From NCBI GenBank assembly GCA_903890595.1, contig CAITBU010000097.1, forward strand, positions 1 to 12,322: a DNA stretch of 12,322 nucleotides, written 5' to 3'. Positions 7,303 to 12,322 of this stretch are shown here, one piece after another. The notes below the pieces were generated by a model. That model did no database searches and was not told the DNA's origin. It worked only from the letters and a program-made list of their open reading frames with translations. This DNA is from an uncultured Holophagaceae bacterium. GTDB taxonomy: Bacteria > Acidobacteriota > Holophagae > Holophagales > Holophagaceae. A program made the position numbers and the translations under genes. The number at the start of each line of letters is the position of its first letter. Position 1 is the first letter of the stretch.

Positions 7303-8667
7303 CTAGACCTGCTTCTGCAGCCACCGGTTGTAGATCCACAGGCTGAGGGCGCTGCCCAGGCCGAAGCAGGTGAGGATGATCCAGCCGGTGGCGGCGGCCT
7401 GGGGGTCCAGCTTCAGCAGGCCGTCCGCCTGCTTCACGGCGCCCTTGCACATGATGTCGTTGAACAGCCAGGCGCCGGCGGGACCACCGATGAGGCTGCC
7501 GATGGCCATGGGCAGGTTCGCGTAGCCCAGGAAGAGGCCCTCTTGGCCCTTGGGTGCCAGGGAGCCGATGTACTCGTAGAGGCGGCTGGAGGCGAACAGC
7601 TCGCCGAAGGCGATGAGGGCCACCGTCAGCACGATGAAGAGGCTACCCATGGGCAGCAGCGCCTTGGCCGTCACGCCCCCCGCCATAAACAGCGGCGCCA
7701 CGTTGATCAGCATGGACAGACCGATGATCACGGTGCCCACGATGATGGACTTGATGGGCGGCAGCTTGCCGAAGGTCTTGGTGATGAGCAGCTGAAACAG
7801 CACGATGGTGATGGGGTTGGCCATGGTGTAGAGGTCCATGGCCGGGCTCAGCTCCACGGTCTTCTTCACGTAGAGCGGCAGCACGTTGTAGACCTGGTTG
7901 TAGATGAAGTAGAAGCCGCTGCTCACCACCAGGAACATGGCGAAGCGACCACTGCCCAGCACCTTGACCATGCCCAGCAGCACCTCCGGAATGGTGCGCT
8001 TCGGCTTGGCGGGCTCCCCGGTGGAGTCGGGATCCCGGTAGCGGAGCAACACCACCAGGAAGGCCAGCACGGCAGCGACCATGGACACGATGAAGATGGT
8101 GTCGAGCTTGCCGAGCTTGGTCCGCACGAAGAATGCGGAGAGGCGACCAAAGACGCTGCCCAGGTTGATGACCATGTAGAAGATGGCAAAGGCCAGGGTG
8201 GCCTTGCCCAGGTGGGTGCGCTGGACGGTGCCGGCGATGCAGGGCTTCACGAAGGAGCCGCCGATGCCAATGAGCACGATGGCCGCTGCCACGGGCACCA
8301 TCACCCCCGCCCCGGCGGTGACTTCCTTGCCGGCCTGCAGGGCCAGGGTCTGGCCGCCGAACCACACGGGATAGCCCATGAGGAAGTAGCCACACACCAG
8401 CAGGACGCAGGCGATGAGCAGGCTGCGGCGGAAGCCGATCTGGTCGGCGATGGTGCCGCTGAGGATGGGCAGGAAGTAGACCAGGAACCAGAGCACTCCG
8501 TTCAGCGTGCTGGGCCAGTAGTCCCCCAGGCCCAGGCGGGCCAGGTAGATGACGATGAAGCTGGCCATGGAGTAGTAGGCCGCCCGCTCGAACAGCTCCG
8601 TCAGGTTGGCGTTCCAGTAGCTGGCGGGGAAGGCGTATTTCTCTCTGAAACTCGGCTCGGCACTCAT
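7303..8667 (-). CDS. POT/PTR-like major facilitator transporter (proton-coupled peptide transporter type)
   Basis: A 454-residue polytopic inner-membrane protein with about 12 hydrophobic segments. Near the N-terminus, E-L-F-E-R-A-A-Y-Y (residues 24-32) matches the POT signature ExxER..YY, in which the Glu and Arg residues couple proton movement to substrate. The MFS motif A follows between helices 2 and 3 as GTIADQIGFRR (71-81). POT members import di- and tripeptides with protons; some carry nitrate or other solutes, so the substrate is not certain. I chose the ATG at 8667 because GAGGTG (8671-8676 on the opposite strand) sits just upstream; an in-frame ATG at 8697 adds 10 residues but lacks a ribosome site. 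The length is typical of shorter bacterial members. It converges on the 48-residue ORF at the hairpin terminator and diverges from the toxin-antitoxin pair. Confidence 0.85.
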   Translation of the reverse strand: MSAEPSFREKYAFPASYWNANLTELFERAAYYSMASFIVIYLARLGLGDYWPSTLNGVLWFLVYFLPILSGTIADQIGFRRSLLIACVLLVCGYFLMGYPVWFGGQTLALQAGKEVTAGAGVMVPVAAAIVLIGIGGSFVKPCIAGTVQRTHLGKATLAFAIFYMVINLGSVFGRLSAFFVRTKLGKLDTIFIVSMVAAVLAFLVVLLRYRDPDSTGEPAKPKRTIPEVLLGMVKVLGSGRFAMFLVVSSGFYFIYNQVYNVLPLYVKKTVELSPAMDLYTMANPITIVLFQLLITKTFGKLPPIKSIIVGTVIIGLSMLINVAPLFMAGGVTAKALLPMGSLFIVLTVALIAFGELFASSRLYEYIGSLAPKGQEGLFLGYANLPMAIGSLIGGPAGAWLFNDIMCKGAVKQADGLLKLDPQAAATGWIILTCFGLGSALSLWIYNRWLQKQV

Positions 8668-8768
8668 GGTCACCTCGGGGTCGCCATAGTCTTGCATGGC
8701 CCGGATGGGCCGCAGCGCGGATTCTGGCGGCCCGACCTAGCCGCCCGCCGGGCTCACCGGGGGGAGCC

Positions 8769-8776
8769 GTTATACT
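8769..8776. promoter_or_regulatory. Overlapping -10-like boxes in a divergent intergenic region
   Basis: The string GTTATACT reads as TATACT on the plus strand (8771-8776, toward mntA) and as TATAAC on the minus strand (8769-8774, toward the transporter). Each is 5 of 6 to TATAAT. No good -35 is visible for either. If used toward mntA, transcription would begin about at the GGAGG ribosome site (8783-8787), giving a very short leader; the transporter would have a leader near 95 nt. Confidence 0.35.
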
Positions 8777-8792
8777 GCCCCTGGAGGTCAGG

Positions 8793-9086
8793 GTGATCCG
8801 AGCGGTGGTGCTGGACAAGCTGGAGCAACGGCTGCCGGAGCTGCAGGCGCGCTACGGCATCGCCTCCCTGGGCCTCTTCGGCTCCGTGGCCAAGGATGCG
8901 GAAGGTCCCGACAGCGATGTGGATCTCCTCGTTGAGTTCACCGGGGAGCCCACCTTTGCCCGCTACATGGGCCTCAAGGAAGACCTGGAAGCCCTGCTGG
9001 TCCGGCGCGTGGACCTGGTGACCACCACGGGCCTCAAGCCCCGCATCCGGGAACGGGTCCTGGCAGAGCTGATCCATGTCTCGTGA
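8793..9086 (+). CDS. mntA: MntA-type nucleotidyltransferase antitoxin (MNT domain)
   Basis: A 97-residue minimal nucleotidyltransferase. The pol-beta-type active site is visible: Gly30-Ser31 followed by Asp42-x-Asp44 (GSx10DxD), with Asp74 in R-V-D-L-V as the likely third metal-binding carboxylate. Proteins of this family transfer AMP from ATP onto a tyrosine of the partner HEPN toxin and so neutralise it. The start is GTG at 8793, supported by GGAGG at 8783-8787 with 5-nt spacing; no ATG is available nearby. It overlaps the downstream HEPN gene by 11 nt, the normal coupled antitoxin-first arrangement. All catalytic residues are intact, so the pair is probably functional. Regulation may be through the TATACT box at 8771. 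Confidence 0.88.
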   Translation: MIRAVVLDKLEQRLPELQARYGIASLGLFGSVAKDAEGPDSDVDLLVEFTGEPTFARYMGLKEDLEALLVRRVDLVTTTGLKPRIRERVLAELIHVS

Positions 9087-9426
9087 CCCCGGCCTCTACC
9101 TCCAGGACATCGCCGAATCCAGCGGCAAGATCCGCATGCTGGTGGCAGACCTGGACCTGGAGACCTTCACCGAGGAGTGGCGGGTCCGGGATGCGGTCCT
9201 GCACAACCTGAAGGTCATCGGCGATGCCGTGCGCCGCCTGCCCCAGTCCTTCAAGGCCCGGCAGCCGCAGATCCCCTGGCCGCGCCTGGTGGGCTTCCGG
9301 GACGTGCTGGCCCACGCCTACTTCACCCTGGACGACACCATCGTCTGGGACATGGTCCAGCACGAGATCGAACCCCTCCAGCAAGCCGCGACCCAGTTGC
9401 TCGCCGAGCTGGATGGACCGGTTTGA
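9076..9426 (+). CDS. hepT: HepT-type HEPN RNase toxin
   Basis: A 116-residue all-helical HEPN protein. The signature R-D-V-L-A-H-A-Y at residues 75-82 is the RX4HXY motif: Arg75 and His80 form the RNase site of the dimer and Tyr82 is the residue AMPylated by MntA in characterised pairs. The N-terminal part (ESSGKI..., then DAVLHNLKVIGDAVRRLP at about 39-56) matches the usual HepT helices. The ATG at 9076 overlaps the end of mntA by 11 nt and has only a weak ribosome site, consistent with coupled translation that keeps the antitoxin in step. The active toxin cleaves RNA and arrests growth; many such pairs defend against phage or stabilise mobile DNA. Its stop codon abuts a repeat mosaic. Confidence 0.88.
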   Translation: MSRDPGLYLQDIAESSGKIRMLVADLDLETFTEEWRVRDAVLHNLKVIGDAVRRLPQSFKARQPQIPWPRLVGFRDVLAHAYFTLDDTIVWDMVQHEIEPLQQAATQLLAELDGPV

Positions 9427-9442
9427 TTCAGGGAAAGAAACT

Positions 9443-9516
9443 GATTCACCACGATAGTTCGGTTTGTCTCGGGTATCGGCGCAGCCGATACCGAGAAGAC
9501 ACGAAGACACGAAGAA
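9443..9516 (+). repeat. Left arm B, 8-nt iterated repeat, interrupted
   Basis: GATTCACCACGA (9443-9454) and AGACACGAAGACACGAAGAA (9497-9516) together reproduce the reverse complement of the right arm (9643-9674) without a mismatch over 32 nt, but are split by a 42-nt insert. The body is an iteration of the 8-mer GACACGAA. Confidence 0.75.
9455..9496. repeat. 42-nt hairpin insertion inside arm B
   Basis: Relative to the uninterrupted right arm, bases 9455-9496 are extra. They contain a strong hairpin: 9467-9480 pairs with 9484-9496 through a 13-bp stem with one bulged G and a 3-nt loop (GCA). There is no convincing target-site duplication. Position about 40 nt after hepT could also let it slow or end hepT transcription, but no T-tract follows. 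Confidence 0.65.
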
Positions 9517-9640
9517 CTGAAAATGCCACGGAGAAGGAGGGGCGCGCCTAGTGCCACCCGGGGCCTGCGCCGCAATTGCCCCCAAACGGGCCCGCACAAG
9601 CCTGTTGGAAGCTCTGTGCATCTTCACTTCTCGATTTTGC

Positions 9641-9674
9641 TTTTCTTCGTGTCTTCGTGTCTTCGTGGTGAATC
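9641..9674 (-). repeat. Right arm B', uninterrupted 8-nt iterated repeat
   Basis: Reverse complement of arm B without the insert: three rounds of CTTCGTGT-type units ending in CGTGGTGAATC. With arm B it could fold around the 124-nt interval 9517-9640, which contains an 8-bp GGCGCGCC palindrome at 9541-9548. Confidence 0.75.
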
Positions 9675-9718
9675 TTTTTTTCGGTTCATCCGGGAATTCC
9701 GGGGGGGGAGAACCGCCA

Positions 9719-9746
9719 ACCGTAGAGAACGCAGAGAGCGCAGAGG
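9719..9746 (+). repeat. Left arm C, 9-nt iterated repeat
   Basis: Three rounds of a GCAGAGAAC-type 9-mer, 26 of 28 nt identical to the reverse complement of 9846-9873. It runs directly into a second GGCGCGCC palindrome (9745-9752), matching the one that follows arm B. Confidence 0.7.
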
Positions 9747-9845
9747 CGCGCCGACCCAAGCACTCAGGCCGTTCTCCGTTCTCCTCAGCTCCTCGGTTTT
9801 CCTCCGCGTTCCTTCCTTTCTTTTCAGCCACCCCTTGCCTGTTTT

Positions 9846-9873
9846 CCTCTGCGTTCTCTGCGTTCTCTGCGGT
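9846..9873 (-). repeat. Right arm C', 9-nt iterated repeat with a degenerate upstream copy
   Basis: Inverted partner of 9719-9746. The start of this arm is also partly repeated directly upstream: 9796-9811 and 9841-9856 share 15 of 16 bases (GTTTTCCTC, C or T, GCGTTC). The interval 9771-9870 is strongly pyrimidine-rich on the plus strand, consistent with decayed further copies of the same unit. Confidence 0.65.
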
Positions 9874-9927
9874 GAGACTTCTTTCCCTGAAATCCCGGAA
9901 AATCCTTTTTTCCTGACCTAAAAACAA

Positions 9928-11154
9928 TCAGTGGTCCTCGGCCTCTTCGGTGAGGTGCAGGGTCACGGGGCCGCCGGGGGCGATGCGGTCGATGCCGGCG
10001 GGGATGACGGCCAGGGCGTTGGCCAGCAGCATGGACGACAGGATGGCGGAGCCCTGGGGGCCGGTGAGGCGGGCGGTGAGGCGGTCCCCTTCCCGCTGGG
10101 CGATCACCCGCAGGAAGGTGGTGCGGCCATCGCCGGCCCGGCCCGTCCAGCCGTCCACCAGGGCGGCCTGGGCCAGCGGTCGGTGCAGGCGAGTGAAGCC
10201 CATCATCTGCCGCAGGGCGGGCCGCACGTACTCCTCGAACATCAACATGGCGGCGACGGGGTTGCCGGGGATGCCGAAGGCGGGGCGGTTCCCCAGCACC
10301 CAGAAGCCCAGCGGGCCACCGGGTTTCTGGGTCACCTTCCAGAAGATCCGCTGGCCGCCCAGGGCCTCGAGGCTGCCCTTCATGTGGTCGTAGTCGCCCA
10401 CGGAGATGCCGCCCGTGGTGAGCAACACATCCGCCTCCATGGCCAGCGTCAGCATCTTCCGCAGCAGCGCAGGGTCGTCCGGAATGCGGGCGAAGGGCAC
10501 GGGGATGCCACCGCAGGCGGCGACCTGGGCGCACAGGGCGTGGATGTTGGCATCGCGAATGCGGCCGGGGCCGGGCTCTTCGGAGACATCCACCAGCTCG
10601 TCGCCCGTGGTGAGCACCGCCACCCGCACCCGAGGGTGGCAGGAGAAGGTCGCCAGACCCGCCGCCGCCAGAGCGCCAATGTCCCCAGGCCGCAGACCGC
10701 GTCCCGCCGCCACCAGGCGCTGGCCCAGGTGCAGGTCCTCCCCCGCATGGCGGATGTGGATGCCCCGGCGGAGGGGCCGCAGTGCCTCCACCCAGCCCTC
10801 GCCACGGGTGGTGTCTTCCACGGGCACCACGCTGTCCGCTCCGTCCGGCAGGGGTGCTCCGGTCATAATGCGCAGGGCCTCGCCGGGTCCCACGGGGCTG
10901 AGGGGCACGCCCCCCGCCGCCAGGTCGCCCAGCACCCGCAGGCGCACCGGAGCCTCGGGCGAGGCGGTGGCCAAGTCGGCGGCGCGCACGGCATAGCCGT
11001 CCATGGCGGAGTTGGTGAAGGGCGGCACCTGGGCTCGGGAGCAGAGGTCCTCGGCCACCGCCAGCCCCAGGCAGTCCTGCAGGGCTGTGACCCTGGGTGG
11101 CAGGGGAGCTGCGTGCTGAAGGATGAGGTCCAGGGCCTGCTCGGGGGTCGGCAT
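9928..11154 (-). CDS. moeA: Molybdopterin molybdotransferase MoeA
   Basis: A 408-residue cytoplasmic enzyme of normal MoeA length. It inserts molybdate (or tungstate) into adenylylated molybdopterin, releasing AMP, the last common step of molybdenum cofactor synthesis. Family motifs are in order: PPFTNSAMDGYAV at 44-56 with the conserved Asp52, then the MoCF-binding domain with TTGGISVGDYD near 243-253 and GIPGNPVA near 293-300, then the small C-terminal beta domain (about 325-408). No truncation is apparent. The ATG at 11154 shares one base with the stop of the upstream membrane-protein gene (TGATG), so the two are translationally coupled. The transcript would run toward the repeat mosaic; a T5 run directly after the stop on the coding strand is the only terminator-like sign. 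The divergent ModE-like and tupA genes support a metal-cofactor locus. Confidence 0.95.
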   Translation of the reverse strand: MPTPEQALDLILQHAAPLPPRVTALQDCLGLAVAEDLCSRAQVPPFTNSAMDGYAVRAADLATASPEAPVRLRVLGDLAAGGVPLSPVGPGEALRIMTGAPLPDGADSVVPVEDTTRGEGWVEALRPLRRGIHIRHAGEDLHLGQRLVAAGRGLRPGDIGALAAAGLATFSCHPRVRVAVLTTGDELVDVSEEPGPGRIRDANIHALCAQVAACGGIPVPFARIPDDPALLRKMLTLAMEADVLLTTGGISVGDYDHMKGSLEALGGQRIFWKVTQKPGGPLGFWVLGNRPAFGIPGNPVAAMLMFEEYVRPALRQMMGFTRLHRPLAQAALVDGWTGRAGDGRTTFLRVIAQREGDRLTARLTGPQGSAILSSMLLANALAVIPAGIDRIAPGGPVTLHLTEEAEDH

Positions 11155-11597
11155 CAGTCGGGGACCTTTACGACCTTCCAGGTGAGGAAGGAGAAGTGGC
11201 GCCAGGACCCGGTCATGTGGGCGCCGATGGAGGCCACGAAGGTGGCAGCCAGGTACCAGGGCAGCCGGTGGTCCGGCTGGAGCACGCCCAGGCCCAGCAG
11301 GCCCAGCTTGAGGAGCACGGCCACGCCGCTGCCCTGCACCAGGATGGCGGCGTCCCGGGCCAGGTCGATGGCGAACAGCAACACGCCGCTGAGCACCGTC
11401 ACGAGGATCGCTGCCCGCAGCGTCTGATAGTCCGCCCCGAAGGGGATGGCGCCCACCACCAGCGCCATGGCGGTGATGTGGAGGCTGCGCAGCAGCAGCT
11501 GCACCTTGCGGGCCCAGGGGAAGTGCCGGGGCGACTCGGGGCAGAGGAGCGCCGCAAGACCCGTGCGCGCTGGGCGGTCCGTGTTCGAGGGATCCAT
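11154..11597 (-). CDS. Small integral membrane protein coupled to moeA, function unknown
   Basis: A 147-residue protein with four hydrophobic segments, approximately 36-54, 62-80, 90-106 and 113-130. Histidines sit at or in membrane segments (His40 in L-H-I-T-A-M, His127 in I-G-A-H-M-T-G, His134), with positively charged ends. I do not recognise the family. The helix layout with intramembrane His is loosely like CopD- or cytochrome-type membrane proteins, but no motif settles it. AAGGGG (about 11600-11605, opposite strand) precedes the ATG. The stop overlaps the moeA start as TGATG, so translation of moeA likely depends on it, which suggests but does not prove a job in molybdenum or tungsten handling. 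It diverges from the ModE-like gene across 63 nt. Confidence 0.8.
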   Translation of the reverse strand: MDPSNTDRPARTGLAALLCPESPRHFPWARKVQLLLRSLHITAMALVVGAIPFGADYQTLRAAILVTVLSGVLLFAIDLARDAAILVQGSGVAVLLKLGLLGLGVLQPDHRLPWYLAATFVASIGAHMTGSWRHFSFLTWKVVKVPD

Positions 11598-11660
11598 GTC
11601 CCCTTTTTAGCAGACCCGCCCGTCCCCGTGCTGAAATGGGAGCGCCCTTGAGGTCTGCCC

Positions 11661-12011
11661 ATGCCCCAATCCTCCGCTACCATCCGCATCCGCATCGCCG
11701 TGGGGGACGACATTGCCATCGGTCAGGGCAAGGCGGATCTGCTGGAGGCCATCGGGCGGAGTGGCTCCATCTCCGCTGCGGCCCGGGAGCTGGGCCTGAG
11801 CTACCGCAAGGCCTGGCTCATGGTGGACGAGATGAACACCTGCTTCCGCACTCCGGTGGTGGTGGCGGTCAAGGGTGGTCGCCAAGGCGGTGGGGCCCAG
11901 CTCACAGCCCTGGGTGAGGAAGCCCTGGCGGACTTCCGCAGCATCCAGGCCAAGGCCTTCGAGGCCATCGACCAGGACATCCGGGACTATCAGCGCCTGC
12001 TGTCCCTCTGA
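11661..12011 (+). CDS. ModE-like single-domain HTH transcriptional regulator
   Basis: A 116-residue protein matching the N-terminal DNA-binding part of ModE: the LysR-type winged helix-turn-helix covers about residues 22-62 (LLEAIGRSGSISAAARELGLSYRKAW), followed by the wing with VKGGRQGGGAQLTALGEEAL, a stretch typical of the ModE group. It lacks the C-terminal TOBE/MOP domains that bind molybdate in classical ModE (about 260 residues), so either it does not sense oxyanions itself or uses another partner. GAGG at 11650-11653 lies 7 nt before the ATG. Placed between moeA (divergent) and tupA (same strand, 77 nt on), it is the obvious candidate regulator of both. It was probably not truncated recently: it ends at a proper stop and no TOBE remnant is seen before tupA. 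Confidence 0.85.
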   Translation: MPQSSATIRIRIAVGDDIAIGQGKADLLEAIGRSGSISAAARELGLSYRKAWLMVDEMNTCFRTPVVVAVKGGRQGGGAQLTALGEEALADFRSIQAKAFEAIDQDIRDYQRLLSL

Positions 12012-12048
12012 GGATTCGCCTGTGCAGGAGGCGGCAGTACCTGTTTCA

Positions 12049-12076
12049 ATCGATGTATCCTTGCGAAACCAACGAC
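12049..12076. promoter_or_regulatory. Candidate ModE-type operator before tupA
   Basis: ATCGATGTATC and AAACCAACGAC are separated by six bases, total 28 bp, the length and spacing of the E. coli ModE box (half-site ATCGNTATATA, six bases, then its mirror). The left half agrees at 8 of 10 defined positions, the right half at 6 of 11, with the outer ATCG/ACGA core kept. It ends 12 nt before the tupA ATG, so binding would block transcription or translation start. The right half is weak and the consensus is from a distant organism. Confidence 0.35.
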
Positions 12077-12088
12077 CAGAGGTCCCCC

Positions 12089-12322
12089 ATGCTGCACACC
12101 AAGCTCACTTCCTGCGTCAAGGCACTCGCCCTGACCCTGGCCACGGTCCTGGCCCAGGCCGCCCCGCCGGTGGAGAAGACTGTCATCCTCGCCACCACCA
12201 CCAGCACCCAGGACTCGGGCCTGCTGGATGAGCTGATCCCGGTCTTCCAGAAGCAGACAGGCTTCGTGGTGAAGACCATCGCCGTGGGCTCGGGCCAGGC
12301 CATCGCCATGGGCAAGCGGGGC
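12089..12322 (+). CDS. tupA: Tungstate ABC transporter substrate-binding protein TupA (5' part)
   Basis: The first 78 codons of a gene that runs off the right edge. Residues 1-24 form a clear Sec signal peptide (Lys5, Lys11, hydrophobic core ALALTLATVL, cleavage after A-Q-A). The mature start contains the TupA signature L-A-T-T-T-S-T-Q-D-S-G-L-L (34-46) and later K-T-I-A-V-G-S-G-Q-A (62-71), residues that line the oxyanion pocket in this family. TupA proteins bind tungstate very tightly in the periplasm and feed a TupBC importer, whose genes would be expected just downstream. AGAGG at 12078-12082 is 6 nt before the ATG. Selectivity for tungstate over molybdate cannot be settled from this fragment. 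Confidence 0.9.
   Translation, partial: MLHTKLTSCVKALALTLATVLAQAAPPVEKTVILATTTSTQDSGLLDELIPVFQKQTGFVVKTIAVGSGQAIAMGKRG

Larger units (their letters stand above)
9427..9891. repeat. Mosaic element of nested inverted repeats between convergent hepT and moeA
   Basis: The first base after the hepT stop begins TTCAGGGAAAGAA (9427-9439), whose exact reverse complement lies at 9879-9891. Between these 13-bp ends are two further inverted pairs side by side, giving the order A-B-B'-C-C'-A'. The 500-nt gap 9427-9927 is less GC-rich than its surroundings and contains no credible gene: open frames here translate the repeats into low-complexity strings such as TKTRRHEE and AENAENAE, which recur as spurious proteins in databases. 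A non-autonomous element, a recombination product or an insulator between converging genes are all possible. No transposase or target duplication is visible. Confidence 0.65.

Noticed and set aside
7291..8796. 501-codon plus-strand frame opposite the transporter
   Set aside because: Translation is rich in His, Gln and Glu with no domain; it mirrors the membrane-protein codons of the minus-strand transporter.
9443..9674. Possible CRISPR array from the iterated GACACGAA units
   Set aside because: Units are 8 nt and contiguous without spacers, and the two blocks are inverted relative to each other; no cas genes.
9427..9891. Insertion sequence with transposase
   Set aside because: Terminal inverted repeats exist but no coding frame for a transposase and no visible target duplication; kept only as a repeat mosaic.
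9523..9921. Two overlapping plus-strand frames inside the repeat mosaic
   Set aside because: No ribosome site; low-complexity Ser/Phe/Arg content from pyrimidine-rich repeats; the frames differ only in reading the same repeats.
9034..9927. 297-codon minus-strand frame covering the repeat mosaic and hepT
   Set aside because: Contains AENAENAE and TKTRRHEE strings, i.e. translated DNA repeats, and runs antisense through hepT.
9931..11427. 498-codon plus-strand frame opposite moeA
   Set aside because: Shadow of moeA, which has all family motifs on the minus strand.

Overview
The window comes from a very GC-rich bacterium with a strong third-position G/C bias. Membrane-anchored Ser/Thr kinases with TPR-type tails, a POT-like transporter, an MNT/HEPN pair and a Tup/Moe locus together best fit an acidobacterium of the Holophagae/Geothrix type. 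That placement is inference from gene content only.

Layout. (1) Bases 1-72 hold the last codons of an unidentified gene, which overlaps a first Ser/Thr kinase (69-3104). A second, tandemly duplicated kinase follows (3157-6237). Both have an intact kinase domain, one membrane segment near residue 312-330 and a roughly 680-residue TPR-like C-terminal region. The catalytic halves are nearly the same; the tails have diverged. (2) Bases 6357-6995 encode a small predicted exported protein I do not recognise, with five copies of a G-M-D-centred motif. After an AT-richer gap comes a 48-residue, strongly basic possible gene (7087-7233) and a perfect 18-bp hairpin that can end transcription from both sides. 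(3) A POT/MFS transporter is on the minus strand (7303-8667). (4) Diverging from it is an MntA/HepT (MNT/HEPN) toxin-antitoxin pair (8793-9426). (5) Bases 9427-9927 have no credible gene. They hold a mosaic of nested inverted repeats: a 13-bp outer pair, a pair built from 8-nt GACACGAA-type iterations, and a pair built from 9-nt GCAGAGAAC-type iterations. One copy is interrupted by a 42-bp hairpin. (6) The right end is a molybdenum/tungsten locus: moeA and a translationally coupled small membrane protein on the minus strand, diverging from a single-domain ModE-like regulator and the start of tupA, which runs off the window.

How the parts fit. The right end is a coherent module: TupA should capture tungstate (or molybdate) in the periplasm, MoeA should insert the metal into molybdopterin, and the ModE-like protein is a plausible regulator; a candidate ModE-type operator lies just before tupA. 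The kinases look like a signalling pair sharing one output domain type with two different sensing tails. The toxin-antitoxin pair beside the repeat mosaic is the clearest accessory-type segment. The least explained items are the G-M-D repeat protein, the small basic ORF, the nested repeat element and the membrane protein coupled to moeA.
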